A DNA stretch of 59,357 nucleotides from Chelativorans multitrophicus (GCF_011317445.1 NZ_JAAAPL010000010.1:1-59357); one strand, 5' to 3'; positions 42,940-52,419 are shown, counted from the first letter of the stretch. Made by a program: numbers and translations. The notes: generated from the sequence alone by a model not told the origin.

Positions 42940-44016
42940 TCAGGAAATGGCGGCCGCGACAGCCTTTCCGCATGTACGGGTATCGGCGGTTCCGCCGAGA
43001 TCCCGCGTCCGGAGCTTCGGTTCGCGAAGTACTGTCTCCATGGCCTTCACGATCGACGCGGCGGCTTCCGGCTCCCCGAGATGGTCCAGCATCATCGACA
43101 CGGACCAGATTTGTCCGATCGGATTGGCGATGCCGAGTCCGGCAATATCCGGCGCCGACCCGTGCACCGGCTCGAAGAGCGAGGGGAACGTCCGCTCCGG
43201 ATTGATATTGCCGGAGGGGGCAATCCCAATCGTGCCGGTGCAGGCCGGACCGAGGTCGGACAGGATATCGCCAAACAAATTCGAGGCGACGACCACGTCG
43301 AACCAATCGGGATGCAGCACGAGGTGGGCGCAGAGGATGTCGATATGGTACTTGTCCCAGATGACATCCGGAAAGTTCCTAGCCATCTGCTCCACCCGCT
43401 CGTCCCAATAGGGCATGGTGATCGAGATGCCGTTGGACTTCGTGGCGGAGGTGAGGTGCTTCTTTTTGCGCTGCGCCGCCAGCTGGAAGGCGAAGCGCAG
43501 GACACGATCCGTTCCCGTCCGGGTCAGCACCGTTTCCTGCATCACTACTTCGCGCTCGGTGCCGGCAAAGATACGCCCACCGATGGAAGAATATTCGCCT
43601 TCGGTGTTCTCCCGCACAACGTAGAAGTCGATGTCACCCGGCTTGCGGCCCTGTAGGGGACAGGGAACGCCCTCCATCAGCCGTACCGGCCGCAGGTTGA
43701 TATACTGATCGAACTCCCGGCGGAACTGCACGAGCGATCCCCACAGCGCTACGTGGTCGGGGACGATCTGCGGCCAGCCGACCGCGCCGAAGAAGATCGC
43801 GTCATGCGACCCGATCTGCTGTTTCCAGTCCTCCGGCAGCATGCGGCCATGCCGCAGGTAATAGTCGCAGGAGGCGAAATCGAAATGGTTGAAGATGATT
43901 TCGATCCCGTATTTCGCGGCGACGGCCTCCAGGACCGCCAGCCCCTCCGGGACGACTTCCTTGCCTATCCCGTCTCCGGGAATGACGGCGATGCGATAAC
44001 GGCGACTATTTCCCAT
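42940..44016 (-). CDS. ttuC: Tartrate dehydrogenase/decarboxylase
   Basis: A 358-residue beta-decarboxylating dehydrogenase of the isocitrate/isopropylmalate family. Motifs are IAVIPGDGIGKEVVPE, YVVRENTEGEYSSIGG, TSATKSNGISI, VVASNLFGDILSDLG and FEPVHGSAPDIAG. The FDFASCDYYLRHGRMLP and GWPQIVPDHVALWGSL blocks are those of tartrate dehydrogenases. It oxidises tartrate to oxaloglycolate or decarboxylates it to D-glycerate. The ATG at 44016 lies nine bases after GGAG; an ATG at 44022 is also possible. It follows tarD by 16 bases in one operon. Confidence 0.9.
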   Translation of the reverse strand: MGNSRRYRIAVIPGDGIGKEVVPEGLAVLEAVAAKYGIEIIFNHFDFASCDYYLRHGRMLPEDWKQQIGSHDAIFFGAVGWPQIVPDHVALWGSLVQFRREFDQYINLRPVRLMEGVPCPLQGRKPGDIDFYVVRENTEGEYSSIGGRIFAGTEREVVMQETVLTRTGTDRVLRFAFQLAAQRKKKHLTSATKSNGISITMPYWDERVEQMARNFPDVIWDKYHIDILCAHLVLHPDWFDVVVASNLFGDILSDLGPACTGTIGIAPSGNINPERTFPSLFEPVHGSAPDIAGLGIANPIGQIWSVSMMLDHLGEPEAAASIVKAMETVLREPKLRTRDLGGTADTRTCGKAVAAAIS

Positions 44017-44032
44017 CAACATGGTCTCCAGG

Positions 44033-45196
44033 CTATTCCGCAAGCGCCCGCATGACTTTGATCAGGTCGGACTTTCCTTCAAAACCGATGCCCGGCAGAT
44101 CGGGCATGACGATGTGACCATCCTCCACCTTCACGGTGTCCGGAAAGCCGCCATAAGGCTGGAACAGGTCGGGATAACTTTCATTGCCGCCGAGACCAAG
44201 GCCCGCGGCGATATTGAGCGACATCTGATGGCCGCCATGCGGGATACAGCGCGACGCAGACCAGCCGAACTGCTGCAGCACGTCCAAGGTGCGCAGATAC
44301 TCGACGAGTCCATAGGAAAGCGCACAGTCAAACTGCAGCCAGTCGCGATCGGGCCGCATGCCACCATAGCGCAGGAGATTGCGAGCGTCGTGATGGGAGA
44401 AAAGGTTCTCGCCGGTGGCCATCGGTCCTGGATAAAACTCAGTCAGTGCCGCCTGCAATGCATAATCCAGTGGATCGCCTGCTTCCTCATACCAGAAGAG
44501 CGGATAGTCCCGCAGCATCTTGGCATAGGCGATCGCAGTCTCAAGATCGAAACGGCCATTGGCATCCACCGCCAGTTGCGCTTCGGAACCGATCTCCTGC
44601 AAGACGGCTTCGATGCGGCGGCGATCCTCGTCGATCGCTTCGCCGCCAATCTTCATTTTGACAACGGTGTAGCCGCGGTCGAGATAACTGCGCATCTCGG
44701 CCCGCAAGGCCGAATGATCCTTGCCAGGATAATAGTAGCCGCCGGCGGCATAGACGAACACGCGGGGATCAGCCTCGCGTCCCTTCATTTCGGCGAGAAG
44801 CCGGAAGAGAGGCTTTCCTGAAATCTTGGCGACAACATCCCAAATCGCCATGTCGACGGTGCCTACAGCGACGGACCGCTCCCCATGACCGCCGGGCTTC
44901 TCGTTCGCCATCATCGTCTTCCAGATGCGGAAAGGATCCAGGTTGGTGCCGTCATCGTCGATCAGCGTCGACGGATCGGCTTGCAGAACCCGATCGCGGA
45001 AACGCTCGCGGATCAATCCCCCTTGGCCATAGCGGCCGTTGGAGTTGAATCCATAGCCGACAACCCTGCGGCCATCGCGCATGACATCGGTCACGACAGC
45101 CACAAGACTGGTCGTCATCTTCGAAAAATCGATATAGGCGTTCCGGATCGGCGAGGCGATCGGCTGGGTGGTTTCACGAATGTCGATGATGCGCAT
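44033..45196 (-). CDS. tarD: D(-)-tartrate dehydratase, enolase superfamily
   Basis: 387 residues, very close in sequence pattern to the Bradyrhizobium D-tartrate dehydratase as I remember it. Examples are SPIRNAYIDFSKMTTSLVAV, GYGFNSNGRYGQGGLIRERF, YAAGGYYYPGK and the KxK motif VVKMKIGGEA. Further blocks are AVDANGRFDLET, YEEAGDPLDYALQAAL, PMATGENLFSHHDARNLL and the catalytic His in CIPHGGHQMS. It removes water from D-tartrate to give oxaloacetate. The ATG at 45196 has GGAGG six bases upstream; the frame extends further but without a start signal. Divergent from a LysR gene. Confidence 0.95.
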   Translation of the reverse strand: MRIIDIRETTQPIASPIRNAYIDFSKMTTSLVAVVTDVMRDGRRVVGYGFNSNGRYGQGGLIRERFRDRVLQADPSTLIDDDGTNLDPFRIWKTMMANEKPGGHGERSVAVGTVDMAIWDVVAKISGKPLFRLLAEMKGREADPRVFVYAAGGYYYPGKDHSALRAEMRSYLDRGYTVVKMKIGGEAIDEDRRRIEAVLQEIGSEAQLAVDANGRFDLETAIAYAKMLRDYPLFWYEEAGDPLDYALQAALTEFYPGPMATGENLFSHHDARNLLRYGGMRPDRDWLQFDCALSYGLVEYLRTLDVLQQFGWSASRCIPHGGHQMSLNIAAGLGLGGNESYPDLFQPYGGFPDTVKVEDGHIVMPDLPGIGFEGKSDLIKVMRALAE

Positions 45197-45222
45197 AAGG
45201 TTCCTCCAAATTCGAAAGCCTT

Positions 45223-45239
45223 TATGCGCAGATTGCATA
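45223..45239. promoter_or_regulatory. LysR-type site in the tarD/LysR divergent promoter
   Basis: TATGC-N7-GCATA, an inverted repeat of T-N11-A form, lies 27 bases upstream of tarD. Further ATGC/GCAT words occur towards the LysR start (45261-45340). The arrangement fits control of tarD by the divergent LysR protein. Confidence 0.5.
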
Positions 45240-45341
45240 TGTGGAACCTGCATTATCGGCTCAATGCTTATTGCGTAGGTCCATTGCGTCGGAGATACTA
45301 ATGCCAATATCGAGATTGATCATGCATAAACGGCATAACGG

Positions 45342-46274
45342 ATGGACCTTACCTGGCTGGAAGATTTCCTGGCTCTCGCTGAAACACTGAACTTTTCGAA
45401 AGCGGCTGCAACGCGGTCCGTGACGCAGCCCGCTTTCAGCCGGCGCATCCGCGCCCTGGAAAATTGGGTAGGGACCGCCCTATTCCACCGCACGACGCAT
45501 CAAGTATCTCTCACTCCCGCCGGTGAACATTTCCGCAGCGAGGCTGGCAACCTCGTGCGAGGCTTGCAGCAGCTCCGCCGCGAAACGGCGGAAGCCAGTC
45601 GGCGTCACGTCTCCCGGCTTTCCTTCGCTGCGACGCATGCCCTTTCCTTTACCTTCTTTCCCCGATGGATCCGCAATGAAGACACCGGATTTGCGACCGA
45701 AAGCGTGACATTGAGTTCGGGAACGATGGAAGCCTGCGGGCAAATGATGCTGCATGGAGACGTTCAATTCCTGTTGTGCCACGATCATCCGGCCAGCCAG
45801 AGCCGGCTTGCGCGTCCCGGCTTTTCCAGCGTCGTTGTCGGCGACGATGTGCTTATTCCCCTCTCGGCTCCCTTGCCCTCCGGCCTGCCGAAGTGGTCGC
45901 TGGAGAACCAGGCCGAAGCCCGATACCTTGCCTATAGCGATAGATCGGCGCTCGGCCGCATCGTCGCGGACTGGATTACCCGTTGTGATGACGCTCCCCC
46001 TCTCGTCCAGGTTTTTACCTCGGATCTGGCGACGACATTGATGTCGATGGCCTGCGGTGGCGACGGCCTCGTATGGCTTCCGAAGATGTTGGCCGGAGAC
46101 CAAATCGATCGAAGCCGGCTTGTCGTTGCCGGCAGCAACCGCTTTTTCATCCCCGTACATATCCGCCTGTACCGGTCCACCTCGCGCCTTAGCCCAATGG
46201 CAGAGGCAGTATGGTCAAGGCTGAAAAAGCTTGAGACAGATGGAACACCGCATCAAGCCGCATCATCCGCATAA
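45342..46274 (+). CDS. LysR-family transcriptional regulator, tartrate module
   Basis: 310 residues. The helix-turn-helix covers about residues 3-60 (LEDFLALAETLNFSKAAATR, SVTQPAFSRRIRALENWVG). The effector domain follows (LSFAATHALSFTFFPRWI, ACGGDGLVWLPKMLAGD). It is divergent from tarD-ttuC, the classic LysR arrangement, so it probably activates tartrate breakdown. IS6 debris begins ten bases after its stop. Confidence 0.92.
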   Translation: MDLTWLEDFLALAETLNFSKAAATRSVTQPAFSRRIRALENWVGTALFHRTTHQVSLTPAGEHFRSEAGNLVRGLQQLRRETAEASRRHVSRLSFAATHALSFTFFPRWIRNEDTGFATESVTLSSGTMEACGQMMLHGDVQFLLCHDHPASQSRLARPGFSSVVVGDDVLIPLSAPLPSGLPKWSLENQAEARYLAYSDRSALGRIVADWITRCDDAPPLVQVFTSDLATTLMSMACGGDGLVWLPKMLAGDQIDRSRLVVAGSNRFFIPVHIRLYRSTSRLSPMAEAVWSRLKKLETDGTPHQAASSA

Positions 46275-46283
46275 ATCGATTGC

Positions 46284-46450
46284 GTGATCAGTCCCGAAAC
46301 CTGCTTTCGCCATCGCAGGCAAAAGACCGCAGGTCTTGCTGAAGAAGAACTCGACCGTGTCGCCTACACTGTCGATGGCACGGTAGAGATACGTCCATCG
46401 ACCACGAACCCCAGACGTAGGTTTCAACGTGCCACTTGCCCGTCACCGAA
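46284..46450 (-). pseudogene. IS6-family transposase remnant, internally deleted
   Basis: Read leftward in changing frames: TGKWHVETYVWGSW, then YLYRAIDSVGDTVEFFFSKT, then FACDGESRFRD. These are the start of the DDE domain and a later block of an IS6 transposase brought together by deletion. Its edge lies at the point where the following monooxygenase is truncated. Confidence 0.75.
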
Positions 46451-47128
46451 CACTTTCGCCGGTTGAAAGGTTTTAACAGCAGCAGCCTCGATCCGACAGC
46501 CGCCATGGTCTACAAGATTTATGGCGAGGGGCTTTCCACCGAAGATGTCGACCTCATGACGGCCGCCATTCCCTATCCCATCATGGAAGACACCTACCGC
46601 TGGATCACGCGCAAAGGCGCTGAATATGACCGCGAGCTCCTGGAAAGCCTTAACCAGGTTCGGTTTCGGACCTATTTCGGGAGCGACGACACCGGATTTC
46701 AAATGATGTTCATGCGCGACGAAGGCGGATACTACATCGATGTCGGTTGTTCACGCCTCATTGCCAGCGGCCGAATCGGCGTTATTCCAGCTGAGGATGT
46801 GATCGACTGGACGGGAGACGGACCGATCCTGCGGGATGGCAGCCAGAAACAGTTCGACGCGGTGATACTCGCCACCGGCTACTGCAACATGCAGAAAACA
46901 GTGCGAGAAATTCTGGGTGACGAGATCGCCGACAGGCTGGGTCCTGTGTGGGGTTTCGACGAGCATTTCCAAATGCGCAACATGTGGCGTCGGACTGCAC
47001 AGCCAGGGCTTTGGCTGACCGGCGGATCGCTGCTCGACTCACGCCTTTACTCGCGCTTTCTCGCTATCGAACTGAAGGCGGCACTGGAGAACTTGCTGCC
47101 TCCCCCAGATCAACTGCCCCTCGCCTAA
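46436..47128 (+). pseudogene. Flavin-containing monooxygenase, 5'-truncated
   Basis: The open frame keeps only the C-terminal part of an FAD/NAD(P)-dependent monooxygenase: DPTAAMVYKIYGEGLSTEDV, PAEDVIDWTGDGPIL, then FDAVILATGYCNMQKTVREI and GLWLTGGSLLDSRLYSRFLA. The ATGY motif is the conserved 'ATG' block near the end of the second dinucleotide domain. The FAD- and NADPH-binding N-terminal glycine motifs are missing, cut by IS6 debris. The first dozen codons are IS-derived. It is almost certainly not a working enzyme. Confidence 0.75.
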
Positions 47129-48372
47129 AGCAGAATTTCGTCTGTATCATTCCGTTTCTTCGCTCCACCCGTCTACCACCATGACCGCTGCCTGATATCG
47201 AAGATCCTTCCCGGAGGGACGCGCAAGCCGAGCGGTGCCCTTGATTCATTCGAACGTCCAGGTCCGGGCGCTGTCGGTGCCAATCTCGGCAGGCGGTAGA
47301 AGGCGAGCTGCGAAGCCCCTCCCCTGCCCCCGATCTCGTGAGGGTCGCCTGCAGCGGCCAGCTTAAGTGGTATAGGACAAGCCCTTGTCTGCGGCGAAGA
47401 TCTGGGGTGCTTGTTGACAGCCGAACTGCTTCTGGCCAGATCCTAGCCATGCGCTGGGTTCAGCGTTGGTTCGGCACCCCTGCCCTTGCCTGCGCGTCCC
47501 GTCGGCGACATCGCTGATTGAGGCGCCGCTCGTGCCGAACAGACTGACATTTCTGTGGCGCCTAGGTGGCGACGAGTACAGCGAATATGAGGTTACGGGC
47601 ACCGTGGGCATGCTGTCGAAGAGCGTTCGCCAGCTGTAGCCAGTTGGAAATGCCACGATGTTTTCTTAAACCATGCGCGGCCGGCGGGCACTCGATTAGT
47701 GCCGTATCGACGCTGCATATCGACCCTTCAGGTGTTTGCGAGTCATGCGCTGCGACTGCGACGGTGGTTATCCGACATCGCCCGACGCTCGATTTTGCGT
47801 GGAGAGCTCTTAAACTTTTACGGTCGTCAAGGGACACTGAAGAGCAGCAAAGATGCTAGAGCATGCCTCGCCCCCTCCCCTACCAGCGAAGCACACGAAG
47901 CGCATCCGCTGCGGTTCGATTGTGCCATAGGCTTCGCAGGTTTCAATCCTAGTCGGGTGCCATCCATCGGTTGGAAGGCATCAGGTTGTATATGGCTGCG
48001 GGCATCTTCAAATCGCTGCCAAACTCGGCGAGCCGATCAAGATAGTGGCGTCCTCGCTTTCCGCCCGCAGAGTGGTGGTGCCTACGAGACAAGAAAATCT
48101 CAATTGCGCCGACCTGCCGTTGTCAAGAAGGCGCTCGTTGCCTAGCAGCTCCAAAATGCCGTTGAGGGCGGATCAGTCGATGGAAGGCGCTACGACGCGG
48201 ATTGGAAATACTTGTTGGCCTGTGCCCAACGAGCGCTTCCTTTTGGTGGGCCAACGGTGCGTTTAGACACCAGCACGCGAACCGGCTGCAGATCAGTTCA
48301 ATTCCGCACCCGCTTTGCTTTAGAGGTTTGAGACACGAGCGGTAGCGATTTTGCAGGAAAGAGCAGAGGACC
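47129..48372. other. Long gap before repABC without a recognisable gene
   Basis: Over 1.2 kb no reading frame on either strand shows family motifs. Frames at 47562-47837 (-) and 47699-48145 (+) are open but have no recognisable content or start signal. The composition is mixed and looks like decayed insertion or backbone sequence. The repABC control region begins at about 48373. Confidence 0.4.
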
Positions 48373-48388
48373 GTTCTCAGCTGAGAAC
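48373..48388. promoter_or_regulatory. parS: parS-type centromere site, copy 1 (upstream of repA)
   Basis: GTTCTCAGCTGAGAAC is a perfect 16-bp palindrome that fits the repABC centromere pattern GTTNNNNGCNNNNAAC, bound by RepB. It lies 124 bases before the repA ATG. The identical sequence recurs at 49780-49795. Confidence 0.85.
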
Positions 48389-48512
48389 TTGCCGTGTCGC
48401 TTCGAAATTGCCCACGCCGTTAAGATTCTGTTTACCCTTAATTTGTTGACGGTCCGAAAGACTCAGTGCACCTTACGCCAAAATCGTCGAATGACACAGT
48501 TGAGCGTTTTTA

Positions 48513-49727
48513 ATGTCCGAGACCATTATAATGGACGCAGAGCAAACATCTCCGCCGAGATCATTGACAAGGCTGATCGAAGCCGATGCTGATGTCCTCA
48601 GTTCTCAGTTGCAGCAACTGCGGGCTCGTGCTTTTCCGCCAACGGCACAGAAGGAACTGCGCCGCTTCATGGCGGGGGAAGCTGCCAGACTGATCGGAAT
48701 TAGTGATGCCTATCTCCGAACACTGGTTTTGGATGGTGTGATTCCGGAAGCGAAAAAGGATTCGGCCGGACGTAGACTGTACACCCTCGAACAGATTCAT
48801 GCGATCCGGGATCATCTCGGAAGGAACAAGAGGGATTATGTTCGTCGTCGAACCGGGGGCGAACATCTGCAAGTCATAGCGGTCACAAATTTCAAAGGTG
48901 GCTCCGGCAAGACGACAACCAGTGCGCATCTGGTGCAGTATTTTGCACTCCGCGGGTATCGCGTGCTCGCGGTCGATCTCGATCCGCAGGCCTCTCTGTC
49001 AGCCTTATTTGGAATTCAGCCTGAATTCGATCTCGATCCGAACGAGACGATATACGGCGCGATTCGCTATGACGAACAACAGCGGCCTATGGCCGAGATT
49101 ATCAGGAAGACATATTTTACTGGGCTCGATATCGTTCCCGGCAATCTTGAGCTTCAAGAATTCGAACACGAGACGCCTCGCGCGCTGACGGAAGGGAGGC
49201 GTGCCGCAGACCGCATGTTCTTTACGCGAGTGTCGGCCGCTTTGAAATCTGTAGAGGCTGATTACGACGTTATTGTCCTGGATTGTCCGCCGTCGCTCGG
49301 ATACCTGACGCTTTCGGCGCTTTGCGCTGCGACAGCCGTGCTGGTGACGATCCATCCCCAGATGTTGGACGTGGCTTCCATGAGCCAGTTCCTGCACATG
49401 ACTGCAGGCTTGTTCGACGTTGTCGAGAAAGCTGGCGGCAATGCTGGATATGATTGGTTCCGCTATGTCCTGACACGATACGAACCGAATGACGGCTCCC
49501 AGTCGCAGGTTGCCGGTCTCCTTAAAAGCCTGTTCGGAGACAGGGTTCTCACAAGCGCGATGGTAAAGTCCGCTGCGATTTCTGATGCGGGGATCACCAA
49601 GCAAACTCTTTACGAGGTCGGCCGCGAGAATTTCCATCGCCAGACATATGATAGGGCGATGGAAGCGCTCGATGCGGTCAATGGCGAGGTTGAACATCTC
49701 GTTAGGCAATCCTGGGGTCGCAAATGA
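48513..49727 (+). CDS. repA: Plasmid partitioning protein RepA (ParA family)
   Basis: 404 residues. RepA is the Walker-type ATPase that segregates plasmid copies and, with RepB, represses the operon. The N-terminal DNA-binding region includes AARLIGISDAYLRTLVLDGV. The deviant Walker A is FKGGSGKTTTSAHL, followed by VDLDPQASLSALFG and VIVLDCPPSLGYLTLS. An in-frame ATG also exists at 48531. Its end overlaps repB by four bases (ATGA). Length is normal for repABC replicons. Confidence 0.95.
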   Translation: MSETIIMDAEQTSPPRSLTRLIEADADVLSSQLQQLRARAFPPTAQKELRRFMAGEAARLIGISDAYLRTLVLDGVIPEAKKDSAGRRLYTLEQIHAIRDHLGRNKRDYVRRRTGGEHLQVIAVTNFKGGSGKTTTSAHLVQYFALRGYRVLAVDLDPQASLSALFGIQPEFDLDPNETIYGAIRYDEQQRPMAEIIRKTYFTGLDIVPGNLELQEFEHETPRALTEGRRAADRMFFTRVSAALKSVEADYDVIVLDCPPSLGYLTLSALCAATAVLVTIHPQMLDVASMSQFLHMTAGLFDVVEKAGGNAGYDWFRYVLTRYEPNDGSQSQVAGLLKSLFGDRVLTSAMVKSAAISDAGITKQTLYEVGRENFHRQTYDRAMEALDAVNGEVEHLVRQSWGRK

Positions 49728-50734
49728 CGAAGCGCCGCGAAGCACTCAAAGACTTTCTGACGCCGGTATCCAGCCCGGAGTTCTCAGCTGAGAACCCGAG
49801 ATATCACCGGCCGCGCCAGCAGGTGCCCTCGGGCGCGCTGCAAAGCATGAATGATGCTATCTCCGGCCTATCGAAAGAGGCTGAGGAACTTCGTAAGGCG
49901 TTGGCCGAAGGTTCTACGATCGTAGATATCGAGCCCGACCAGGTGGAAAGCTCGTTTGTCAAAGATCGGCTTGATGATTACACCGGTGAAGAATTTGACA
50001 GTCTTGTCGCCAGCATCCGTGAAAACGGGCAGGCTATTCCCGTTTTGGTCCGACCGCATCCCGAAAGGGAAGGGTTTTATCAGCTCGCTTTCGGGCATCG
50101 CCGCGTAGCCGCGCTCCGCATTCTCAATAAGCGGGTCAAGGCTCTCGTCCGTGAGATGACGGATGAGGAGCTGGTTATCGCCCAGGGCAACGAAAACCTT
50201 GAAAGGAAAGATCTCAGCTTCATCGAGAGAGCGCTCTTTGCTCTCCGTCTCGAGGAACGCGGCATGTCCCGCTCCGTGATCATGTCAACATTCGGCACCA
50301 ATTCCAAAGGGGTGTTATCAGAGATGATCAGTCTGGCCCGACGACTTCCGCCTACCCTAGTCGAGGCGATTGGGCCGGCACCGGGCATCGGTAGGCCAAG
50401 ATGGGTTGCATTGGCTGATCTGCTAGAGTCCAGTCCCGACGCAGATTGGAAGTCAACGGTCGCGGGATCTGGCTTCAAGTATTTGCAGAGCGCCGATCGT
50501 TTTGAGGCCGTATTCAAACTGCTCAAAAACAAGCCGACTCGCAACAGATCTGCTACCCGACCGTGGGGCGCTCCCGATAAATCGGTGACCGCAAACGTGA
50601 AGGAGGGCGAAAAAGCCCTCATGATTACTTTCTATTCCAAGAACGGGAAGCCATTCGGCGAATGGATCTCTCATAATCTGGACAGCCTTTATGAGGCTTT
50701 CAGGAAGTTGGAGAAGCAGGAAAACGGAGAGTAG
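49724..50734 (+). CDS. repB: Plasmid partitioning protein RepB (ParB family)
   Basis: 336 residues. RepB binds the palindromic centromere and bridges it to RepA. The ParB/Spo0J nuclease-like domain is at about residues 70-160, with IRENGQAIPVLVRPH, YQLAFGHRRVAALRILN and QGNENLERKDLSFIERALFA. A helix-turn-helix region (MSRSVIMSTFGTNSKGVLSE) follows. Its own coding sequence contains the second parS copy near codon 20. Confidence 0.95.
   Translation: MTKRREALKDFLTPVSSPEFSAENPRYHRPRQQVPSGALQSMNDAISGLSKEAEELRKALAEGSTIVDIEPDQVESSFVKDRLDDYTGEEFDSLVASIRENGQAIPVLVRPHPEREGFYQLAFGHRRVAALRILNKRVKALVREMTDEELVIAQGNENLERKDLSFIERALFALRLEERGMSRSVIMSTFGTNSKGVLSEMISLARRLPPTLVEAIGPAPGIGRPRWVALADLLESSPDADWKSTVAGSGFKYLQSADRFEAVFKLLKNKPTRNRSATRPWGAPDKSVTANVKEGEKALMITFYSKNGKPFGEWISHNLDSLYEAFRKLEKQENGE
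49780..49795. promoter_or_regulatory. parS: parS-type centromere site, copy 2 (inside repB)
   Basis: The same 16-bp palindrome as at 48373-48388, lying within the first 25 codons of repB (encoding EFSAEN). A RepB molecule bound here would sit on its own gene. Confidence 0.82.
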
Positions 50735-50740
50735 AACCGC

Positions 50741-50798
50741 AAAAGAAAAAGGCCCCCGAACGTCACCGTCGCGGAAGCCCTTCTCAATGGTCTAAGCA
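50741..50798 (-). ncRNA. Counter-transcribed RNA (incA-alpha type) between repB and repC
   Basis: On the minus strand a -35 TTGACA (50832-50827) and a -10 GATTCT (50809-50804) are spaced by 17 bases. The transcript would begin near 50798. It ends in a GC-rich hairpin (GGCTTCCG pairing, with two G-U pairs, to CGGGGGCC) followed by TTTTTCTTTT at 50750-50741. A roughly 58-base antisense RNA here is the known copy-number and incompatibility regulator that limits repC expression in repABC plasmids. Confidence 0.8.
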
Positions 50799-50890
50799 GC
50801 CTGAGAATCGCATTTCCGCGAATCACTGTCAAGAGTCCTGGCGTCGTTTCGGCGAGCAGATTTCTTTTGCCTGAGAGAGGGTGAAAGGAA

Positions 50891-52096
50891 ATGGAGACGC
50901 ATATTGCATCGACTCCCTTTGGGAGCCGACCGATGTCGCTTGCTCTGTTAGTGGCACAAAATAGTGCGCGTGAGCTCGCAGAGGGAAAGACGGTCGACAA
51001 ATGGCAGGTGTATCGCTGGCTTTGCGAGGGGAAGTCGCTGATCGGAGTCACTGATCGCGCTCTCGCAATTCTGGCGGCGCTTCTGTCGTTCCATCCGGAT
51101 AATGAACTCAGCGAAGAAGGCGGTCTGATTGTTTTTCCGTCCAACAAGCAGCTGTCGCTAAGGGCGCACGGGATGCCAGATACGACCTTGCGTCGTCACC
51201 TGGGCAACTTGGTAGATTGTGGCATCATCATCCGCAGGGACAGCCCAAACGGGAAAAGGTACGCTCGGAAGGGGAGGGGAGGGGAGTTGGAAGAAGCCTT
51301 CGGCTTCTCGCTGGCGCCGCTGCTTGCCCGCGCCGAAGCGTTTCAGGATGCTGCTGAGCGTATCCAGGCCGAGAACCGCGCCCTCAAGCTCATGAGGGAA
51401 CGCATTACGCTCTACAGGCGCGATATAGGTAAACTTATCGAGGCGGCCGTGGAGGAGGGCGTTCCAGGCAACTGGACAGGTATCTTGGAGCGTTTCCGCG
51501 CGATCGTGGACCGTTTGCCGCGCCGTGCGACCGCCACGGAACTCGAGCCTTTCGTGGCGCGTCTCGCAAACCTTCGGGAAGAAGTAGACAACATCCTGAA
51601 TTCTCACATGAATGCGGAGAATCCGGATGGCAATGAATCCCATAATGGGCGGCAGCATTCTAATTCAAACACCGACCACTTTATTGAATTTGAACCTGCT
51701 CTCGAAAAGAGCGGGGACGAAGCCGCGGCTGCAAAAGAAACGCCTGAGCCGCTGAAAGGCTATCCACTTGGATTGGTGCTAAGAGCATGCCCCGACATAG
51801 CCGATTACTCCACTAGCGGAATTGCAAGCTGGCGTGACCTGATGGCAACCGCCGCCCAGGTGAGGGGATATCTCGGGGTCTCGCCATCCGCATATGCCGA
51901 TGCGCTCGATGTAATGGGGCAGGAAACAACCGCGATCGTGATTGCCTGCATGCTGCAACGCGCCAATCACATCAATTCGGCTGGTGGTTATCTGCGCACC
52001 CTAACAGAAAAGGCGAGGGCAGGGCAGTTCTCCGTCGGCCCCATGCTGATGGCGTGCCTGAAAGCAAACGCTGGTAGCGAAAGAAAAGCCGGATGA
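50891..52096 (+). CDS. repC: Plasmid replication initiator RepC
   Basis: 401 residues. RepC is the replication initiator of repABC plasmids; in characterised members the origin lies inside its gene. The N-terminal winged-helix part has QVYRWLCEGKSLIGVTDRAL, LAILAALLSFHPDN, and the recognition region MPDTTLRRHLGNLVDCGII. The C-terminal domain carries LVLRACPDIADYSTSGIASW and AYADALDVMGQETTAIVIAC. GAAAGGAA precedes the ATG. The 156-base gap to repB contains the antisense RNA gene. Confidence 0.95.
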   Translation: METHIASTPFGSRPMSLALLVAQNSARELAEGKTVDKWQVYRWLCEGKSLIGVTDRALAILAALLSFHPDNELSEEGGLIVFPSNKQLSLRAHGMPDTTLRRHLGNLVDCGIIIRRDSPNGKRYARKGRGGELEEAFGFSLAPLLARAEAFQDAAERIQAENRALKLMRERITLYRRDIGKLIEAAVEEGVPGNWTGILERFRAIVDRLPRRATATELEPFVARLANLREEVDNILNSHMNAENPDGNESHNGRQHSNSNTDHFIEFEPALEKSGDEAAAAKETPEPLKGYPLGLVLRACPDIADYSTSGIASWRDLMATAAQVRGYLGVSPSAYADALDVMGQETTAIVIACMLQRANHINSAGGYLRTLTEKARAGQFSVGPMLMACLKANAGSERKAG

Positions 52097-52419
52097 GGCT
52101 CAGCTGGTGATTGCGAAGGGATTACAAAGAGACAGCGAACGAAGAGGGACAGGCTCGCCTCCGAACGCGCTTCGAAGTGTTTGTCGTGAGGGTTGACGAA
52201 GGTTGCACATGGACAACGCAGGTGATTCCGGGCCCGGCACGCTGAAGCTCGTTACCAGGAAGGACGCAACCGAAGGCTTGCGAAATCGAGGGTTCAAGAT
52301 CGCTCATAAGACGGATAGGGGGCCCTTATGTAAGGACAAGTCGGCTCCGTGTTCTGAGGCATATGGTGAACCGGTCCTGGCCGTGGTTGCGAGCGATCGA
52401 CAGCCACTGTGTCCCCGCG
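52097..52419. other. Short gap after repC; doubtful small ORF
   Basis: A forward ORF begins at the ATG at 52209 (MDNAGDSGPGTLKLVTRKDA) and runs to 52466, overlapping the 3' end of the RES toxin gene on the other strand. It has no recognisable family. Nothing else is seen. Confidence 0.3.

Noticed and set aside
41711-43306. 531-codon minus-strand frame antisense to the DgoD-like gene and overlapping ttuC
   Set aside because: No recognisable domain and no start signal; codon-position bias belongs to the genes on the other frames.
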